DNA of 10,037 nt. Origin: JAIVJN01 sp036732565 (GTDB taxonomy: Bacteria > Acidobacteriota > Vicinamibacteria > Vicinamibacterales > UBA2999). Location of the stretch: positions 1 through 10,037 of the forward strand of contig DAINCF010000255.1 of assembly GCA_036732565.1 (NCBI GenBank), written 5' to 3'. This document shows positions 5,253 through 10,037 of this stretch, piece by piece. Below the pieces are notes generated by a model that searched no databases, was not told the DNA's origin, and saw only the letters and a program-made list of their open reading frames with translations. Numbering within the stretch: position 1 is the first letter of the stretch; the number at the start of each line of letters is the position of its first letter. Position numbers and translations under genes: made by a program.

Positions 5253-6416
5253 TTAGGCTCGCGCCAACGTCACGACCTTCTCGGCCGCCTCGCTCATCAC
5301 GTCCGCGGTGGTGAAGTTCAATCCACTCTCCGCCAGCATGCGCTTGCCTTCCTCGACGTTCGTGCCCTTCATGCGGATGACGATCGGCACCGGCACGCCG
5401 AGCTCCTTCACCGCCGCGATGACGCCCGCCGCCAGCACGTCGCAGCGCAGGATGCCGCCGAAGATGTTGATGAGCACGGCCTTCACGTTGGTGTCCGACA
5501 TCAGGATCTTGAAGGCGTTCCGGATCTGCTCCGCGTTGGCGCCGCCTCCGACGTCCAGGAAGTTGGCCGGCTCTCCACCCGCGAGCTTGATGATGTCCAT
5601 CGTCGCCATGGCCAGGCCAGCACCGTTGACCATGCAGCCGATGGTGCCGTCGAGGCGGATGTAGTTGAGCGAGAACTTCGACGCTTCGACCTCGAGGGGA
5701 TCCTCTTCGCTGAGATCGCGGAGATCGCGCAGGTCGCCTTGGCGATAGAGCGCGTTGTCGTCGAAGTTCATCTTGGCGTCGAGCGCGAGCAGCGATCCGT
5801 CCTTGGTGACGATGAGCGGATTGATCTCGAGCAGCGACGCGTCGGTGGCAACGAACGCGGTGTAGAGCGCGAGCATCATCTTGCTGGCCTTGCCGACCGA
5901 GGCGCCCTCGAGGCCGAGCGCGAACGCCAGCTTGCGTGCCTGGAACGGCACGAGGCCAACGGCGGGATCGATGTATTCCCGGTGAATCTGCTCCGGCGTC
6001 TTCGCCGCCACCTCTTCGATGTCCATGCCGCCGGCGGCGCTGACCATCAGCACCGGTTGGCGGGTGGATCGATCGATGACGATTGAGAGGTAGAGCTCGC
6101 GTGCGATGGCGAGGCCCTCTTCGATCAGCAGGCGCGACACACGCTGTCCGCTCGGGCCGGTCTGGATGGTCACCAGCGTGTGTCCGATGAGCGCCTTGGC
6201 GAAGTCCTCGGCTTCGTCGGCCGACTTCGCGAGCTTCACGCCACCGGCCTTGCCGCGGCCTCCTGCGTGAATCTGCGCTTTGACGACGACGATGGACCCG
6301 CCGAGGCGCCGAGCGATCTCGGCGGCCTCCTGCGGATTGAAGGCGACCTCTCCACGGGGGATCGGCACACCATGACGGGCAAGAATGGCTTTGGCTTGAT
6401 ACTCGTGGATTTTCAC
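5253..6416 (-). CDS. sucC: Succinyl-CoA synthetase (ADP/GDP-forming) beta subunit
   Basis: This 387-aa subunit supplies the ATP-grasp nucleotide-binding domain and the succinate site of succinyl-CoA synthetase, working as a complex with SucD in the TCA cycle. The start MKIHEYQAKAIL is the classic SucC N-terminus. VVVKAQIHAGGRGKAGGVKL (43-62) is the ATP-grasp glycine-rich region. LEINPLIV (196-203) and LDAKMNFDDNA (212-222) provide metal-binding residues, and GCMVNGAGLAM (260-270), ANFLDVGGGA (284-293) and INIFGGILRCD (316-326) belong to the C-terminal CoA-ligase domain. Length is normal (E. coli SucC is about the same). The initiation codon is GTG (6416-6414): no in-frame ATG lies at the family-conserved position. 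The gene is headed by a good divergent promoter and followed by sucD after 45 nt. Confidence 0.97.
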   Translation of the reverse strand: MKIHEYQAKAILARHGVPIPRGEVAFNPQEAAEIARRLGGSIVVVKAQIHAGGRGKAGGVKLAKSADEAEDFAKALIGHTLVTIQTGPSGQRVSRLLIEEGLAIARELYLSIVIDRSTRQPVLMVSAAGGMDIEEVAAKTPEQIHREYIDPAVGLVPFQARKLAFALGLEGASVGKASKMMLALYTAFVATDASLLEINPLIVTKDGSLLALDAKMNFDDNALYRQGDLRDLRDLSEEDPLEVEASKFSLNYIRLDGTIGCMVNGAGLAMATMDIIKLAGGEPANFLDVGGGANAEQIRNAFKILMSDTNVKAVLINIFGGILRCDVLAAGVIAAVKELGVPVPIVIRMKGTNVEEGKRMLAESGLNFTTADVMSEAAEKVVTLARA

Positions 6417-6433
6417 GGTGAATGCGACCCCAA

Positions 6434-6463
6434 ATCGTAGTGGCCCGCCGCTGGGAGTGTCAA
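6434..6463 (-). promoter_or_regulatory. Promoter of sucCD
   Basis: On the minus strand a perfect -35 TTGACA (6463-6458) and a -10 TACGAT (6439-6434, four of six matches to TATAAT) are 18 nt apart. Transcription would start near 6427, leaving about 10 nt before the sucC GTG. The spacing and the perfect -35 make this the best promoter in the window. It lies in the 73-bp region shared with sdhCAB. Confidence 0.65.
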
Positions 6464-6468
6464 TTCGT

Positions 6469-6474
6469 TAAAAT
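6469..6474 (+). promoter_or_regulatory. Candidate -10 element of sdhCAB
   Basis: TAAAAT at 6469-6474 matches TATAAT at five of six positions and sits 15 nt before the sdhC ATG, in the only AT-rich patch of the divergent region. No -35 of quality is found 16-18 nt upstream, so activation by a regulator or another sigma factor may be needed. It lies about 6 bp from the -35 of the opposing sucCD promoter, so the two promoters probably interfere. Confidence 0.35.
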
Positions 6475-6489
6475 GGATCGGATCATCCT

Positions 6490-7170
6490 ATGTCGTCGAG
6501 ACGCCTTCATGCGTTGTCATCATCGGTTGGTACGAAGCTCCTCATCGCGTTCTCGGGTCTCTGCCTGTTCGTCTTTCTGATCGCGCACCTCAGCGGAAAT
6601 CTGCTCTTCATCGTCGGCCCGGACGCGTTCAACGAATACTCGCATCGCCTTATCAGCAACCCGCTGGTGTACGTCGCCGAGGCGGGGCTGCTCGCGGTGT
6701 TCTTGCTGCATGTCATCAAAACGGTCTGGATGGTCGTCACCAACCAGGCCGCACGCCCCGCGCGCTACGCGAAGCGGACGTGGGCCAAGACCAAGAGCGC
6801 ACGGAGTCGCAAGTCGGTGGCTTCGTCGACGATGATCGTCACCGGCACGATCATCCTGCTGTTCGTCGTCACGCATCTGGCGACGTTCAAGTTCGGGCAC
6901 TATTACGAAACACCGACGGGGATTCGGGATCTGTATCGCTTGCAGATGGAAGTGTTCCGGCACCCAGCCTACGTTGCGTTCTACCTGGCGTGCATGGCGA
7001 TCATCTTCCTGCATCTCTGGCATGGCCTCTCCAGTGCCGCCCAGTCGTTCGGCATCGACCACCCGACGTGGACGCCGCGCATTCTGATGCTGGGCCGCGT
7101 GCTGGCGGTCGTGATCGCAGGAGGGTTCTTCGTCCTGCCGATTTACACGCTTCTTGCCGGGCGCTCGTGA
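6490..7170 (+). CDS. sdhC: Succinate dehydrogenase cytochrome b subunit (b558 type)
   Basis: This 226-aa membrane anchor of succinate:quinone oxidoreductase holds haem b and the quinone site in the inner membrane. Five hydrophobic helices can be seen at about 15-41, 58-83, 113-133, 159-181 and 201-223, the arrangement of the single-subunit, di-haem type B anchors (Bacillus SdhC, Wolinella FrdC). Likely haem-ligand histidines are H33 (in AHLSGN), H74 (in LLHVIK), H129 (in VTHLAT) and H175 or H178 (in LHLWHG). There is no separate sdhD, which fits this class. The loop between helices 2 and 3 (85-110) is very basic. The ATG at 6490 gives a family-like N-terminus; the Shine-Dalgarno is weak. It overlaps nothing and ends 8 nt before sdhA. 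Type B enzymes usually work with menaquinone, but quinone use here is an inference. Confidence 0.93.
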   Translation: MSSRRLHALSSSVGTKLLIAFSGLCLFVFLIAHLSGNLLFIVGPDAFNEYSHRLISNPLVYVAEAGLLAVFLLHVIKTVWMVVTNQAARPARYAKRTWAKTKSARSRKSVASSTMIVTGTIILLFVVTHLATFKFGHYYETPTGIRDLYRLQMEVFRHPAYVAFYLACMAIIFLHLWHGLSSAAQSFGIDHPTWTPRILMLGRVLAVVIAGGFFVLPIYTLLAGRS

Positions 7171-7178
7171 GGACCACC

Positions 7179-9092
<1,914 letters not shown>

Positions 9093-9093
9093 T

Positions 9094-9127
9094 GGGCCAC
9101 CCTAAAGGGCGGCCCCTGCGTACGGTT
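9094..9127 (+). repeat. Palindrome plus CGTACGGTT box directly after sdhA
   Basis: The arms GGGCC-A-CCC (9094-9102) and GGG-C-GGCCC (9107-9115) pair around a TAAA loop with one A/C mismatch, starting one base after the sdhA stop codon. After three bases comes CGTACGGTT (9119-9127). This is the same architecture as 9981-10012: stem-loop, three-base gap, CGTACGGTT, then TTG a base or so later. The stem bases differ while pairing is largely kept, as expected for a repeat maintained as a structure. Confidence 0.75.
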
Positions 9128-9134
9128 CTTGGTG

Positions 9135-9181
9135 GCGTACGGTTTTCGTAGCGGCCGGCCTTCAGGCCGGCCGAGGGCTAC
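9135..9181 (+). repeat. CGTACGGTT box plus long hairpin just before sdhB
   Basis: A second GCGTACGGTT (9135-9144) follows the first (9118-9127) at a 17-bp interval. It leads into a hairpin with a perfect 9-bp stem, CGGCCGGCC (9152-9160) and GGCCGGCCG (9165-9173), around a TTCA loop. Outer arms GTAG (9148-9151) and CTAC (9178-9181) can extend the stem, bulging out AGGG (9174-9177). The hairpin ends 2 nt before the sdhB ATG, so it covers the ribosome-binding region. Confidence 0.75.
9173..9177 (+). promoter_or_regulatory. Shine-Dalgarno of sdhB within a hairpin bulge
   Basis: GAGGG at 9173-9177 lies about 6-7 nt before the sdhB ATG at 9184, a normal spacing for a ribosome-binding site. It is the edge and bulge of the palindrome described at 9135-9181, so access to it would depend on whether the hairpin is folded or is opened by ribosomes finishing sdhA. 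Confidence 0.55.
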
Positions 9182-9183
9182 AG

Positions 9184-9933
9184 ATGGCGATGACGCTGAA
9201 GTTGAAAGTGTGGCGACAGGGCGGGCCGGATCAGTCGGGTCGGCTCGTCGACTACGTCGCGAAGAACATCCATCCGGACATGTCGTTCCTCGAGATGCTG
9301 GACGTGGTGAACGAGGACCTCATCCGCACCGGCCAGGAACCGATCGCGTTCGACTCCGACTGCCGCGAGGGCATCTGCGGGAGTTGTGGCTGCGTGATCA
9401 ATGGGATTCCGCACGGGCCGGATCCGGGCGCGACGACGTGCCAGCTCCACATGCGGCGCTTCCGTGACGGCGACACGATTGTCGTCGAGCCGTTCCGCGC
9501 GCGCGCGTTTCCAGTTCTCAAGGACCTCGTCGTCGATCGCGGCGCCCTCGATCGGATCATCGCCGCCGGTGGCTATGTGTCGATGAACGTCGGCGGCGCG
9601 CCGGACGGTAACGCGATCCCGATACCGAAAGACGTCGCCGATCAGGCGATGGACTCGGCGCAATGCATCGGCTGCGGCGCGTGTGTGGCGGCGTGCAAGA
9701 ATGCCGCGGCCCACCTCTTCACGTCTGCCAAGATCACCCACCTCGGCCTGATGCCACAAGGCGAGGCCGAACGCACACGCCGCGTCGTGCGAATGGTCGA
9801 ACAGATGGATGAGGAAGGCTTCGGGAGCTGCTCGAACGAAGGCGAATGCGAAGCGGTGTGCCCGAAAGAGATTTCGATCTCGAACATCGCGAGGATGAAC
9901 AGAGACTACTTGAAGGCGGCTCTACTGGAGTAG
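9184..9933 (+). CDS. sdhB: Succinate dehydrogenase/fumarate reductase iron-sulfur subunit
   Basis: This 249-aa subunit carries electrons from the SdhA flavin to the quinone and haems of SdhC on the cytoplasmic face of the membrane. The [2Fe-2S] ligands are C60, C65, C68 and C86, in CREGICGSCGC and TTCQLH. The C-terminal ferredoxin domain has CIGCGACVAACK (161-172) and CSNEGECEAVCP (216-227). By analogy with E. coli SdhB the [4Fe-4S] ligands are C161, C164, C167 and C226, and the [3Fe-4S] ligands are C171, C216 and C222. All expected ligands are present, so the enzyme looks functional. The ATG at 9184 has a GAGGG ribosome-binding site; a second in-frame ATG two codons later is possible. A 91-nt repeat-bearing spacer, unusually long for this operon, separates it from sdhA. 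Confidence 0.96.
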   Translation: MAMTLKLKVWRQGGPDQSGRLVDYVAKNIHPDMSFLEMLDVVNEDLIRTGQEPIAFDSDCREGICGSCGCVINGIPHGPDPGATTCQLHMRRFRDGDTIVVEPFRARAFPVLKDLVVDRGALDRIIAAGGYVSMNVGGAPDGNAIPIPKDVADQAMDSAQCIGCGACVAACKNAAAHLFTSAKITHLGLMPQGEAERTRRVVRMVEQMDEEGFGSCSNEGECEAVCPKEISISNIARMNRDYLKAALLE

Positions 9934-9959
9934 CCGCCATCAGCAGCGATGGTATGTGG

Positions 9960-9979
9960 GGGCCGGCTTTGGCCGGCCC
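9960..9979. repeat. Perfect 8-bp-stem palindrome after sdhB
   Basis: GGGCCGGC (9960-9967) and GCCGGCCC (9972-9979) form a perfect 8-bp stem around TTTG, beginning 26 nt after the sdhB stop. It is separated by a single T from the next palindrome. It could cap the 3' end of the sdhCAB mRNA, but there is no T-tract to make it an intrinsic terminator. Confidence 0.75.
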
Positions 9980-9980
9980 T

Positions 9981-10012
9981 GGTCCGCCTGAAGGCGGACC
10001 CCACGTACGGTT
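9981..10012 (+). repeat. Palindrome plus CGTACGGTT box, copy matching the hisS 3' end
   Basis: GGTCCGCC (9981-9988) and GGCGGACC (9993-10000) form a perfect 8-bp stem around TGAA, followed after three bases by CGTACGGTT (10004-10012) and then GTTG. The stem-loop is identical over 18 bases to the minus-strand copy at 1222-1205, about 8.8 kb away. This is the cleanest copy of the repeat in the window. Confidence 0.85.
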
Positions 10013-10028
10013 GTTGCGTCTTGGCAGG

Positions 10029-10037
10029 CGTGGGGTC
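10029..10037 (-). repeat. Start of an inverted partner repeat cut by the window edge
   Basis: CGTGGGGTC at 10029-10037 is the exact reverse complement of GACCCCACG at 9997-10005, the right arm and tail of the preceding repeat. The sequence between (10006-10028) holds no palindrome. The likeliest reading is that another copy lies head to head just beyond the edge, giving a composite inverted pair, but most of it is not visible. Confidence 0.5.

Noticed and set aside
6780..7178. An extended sdhA start inside sdhC
   Set aside because: This portion is an alternate frame of the membrane anchor gene. The SdhA family N-terminus and a good Shine-Dalgarno occur at 7179.
9960..10000. The paired hairpins after sdhB as a rho-independent terminator
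   Set aside because: Neither stem is followed by a run of T residues; the following bases are CCC and CGTACGG.

Overview
The window is a block of housekeeping genes from a high-GC bacterium with intact reading frames. No rRNA, tRNA, CRISPR array, transposase, phage gene or toxin/defence gene was seen. The protein mix suggests a Gram-negative, respiring bacterium. My best guess is Acidobacteriota (Vicinamibacteria-like), inferred from the Bacteroidota/Bacillus-type succinate dehydrogenase, an alphaproteobacterial-style Dcd, a DUF2905 protein and abundant GC-rich intergenic palindromes. No marker gene here proves that placement.

Layout. Everything from 1 to about 6416 is on the minus strand and everything from 6490 to the right edge is on the plus strand. 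Read in the direction of transcription, the minus-strand genes are sucC (6416-5253) and sucD (5207-4332); then ndk (4277-3864), a small DUF2905 membrane protein (3843-3649), dcd (3610-3059), a gamma-class carbonic-anhydrase-like protein (3056-2550) and hisS (2546-1212); then phoH (1069-98) and the first 29 codons of a probable ybeY (89-1). The plus strand carries sdhC (6490-7170), sdhA (7179-9092) and sdhB (9184-9933). sucCD and sdhCAB are divergent around a 73-bp promoter region.

How the genes work together. Succinyl-CoA synthetase (SucCD) makes succinate and NTP, and succinate dehydrogenase (SdhCAB) oxidises the succinate and reduces quinone, so two consecutive TCA-cycle steps share one control region. 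Ndk, directly downstream of sucD, equilibrates nucleoside triphosphates. Dcd deaminates dCTP to dUTP for thymidylate synthesis. HisS and PhoH/YbeY serve translation and ribosome RNA maturation or quality control.

The one feature that is not routine is a set of short GC-rich palindromes with related cores (CTGAAG, CTAAAG or CCAAAG, read on one strand or the other). Several are followed by a conserved CGTACGGTT box. They occupy gene junctions: two of them contain the stop codon of the upstream gene, one carries the apparent Shine-Dalgarno of sdhB in its bulge, and a cluster runs off the right edge. I did not find a new multi-gene system.
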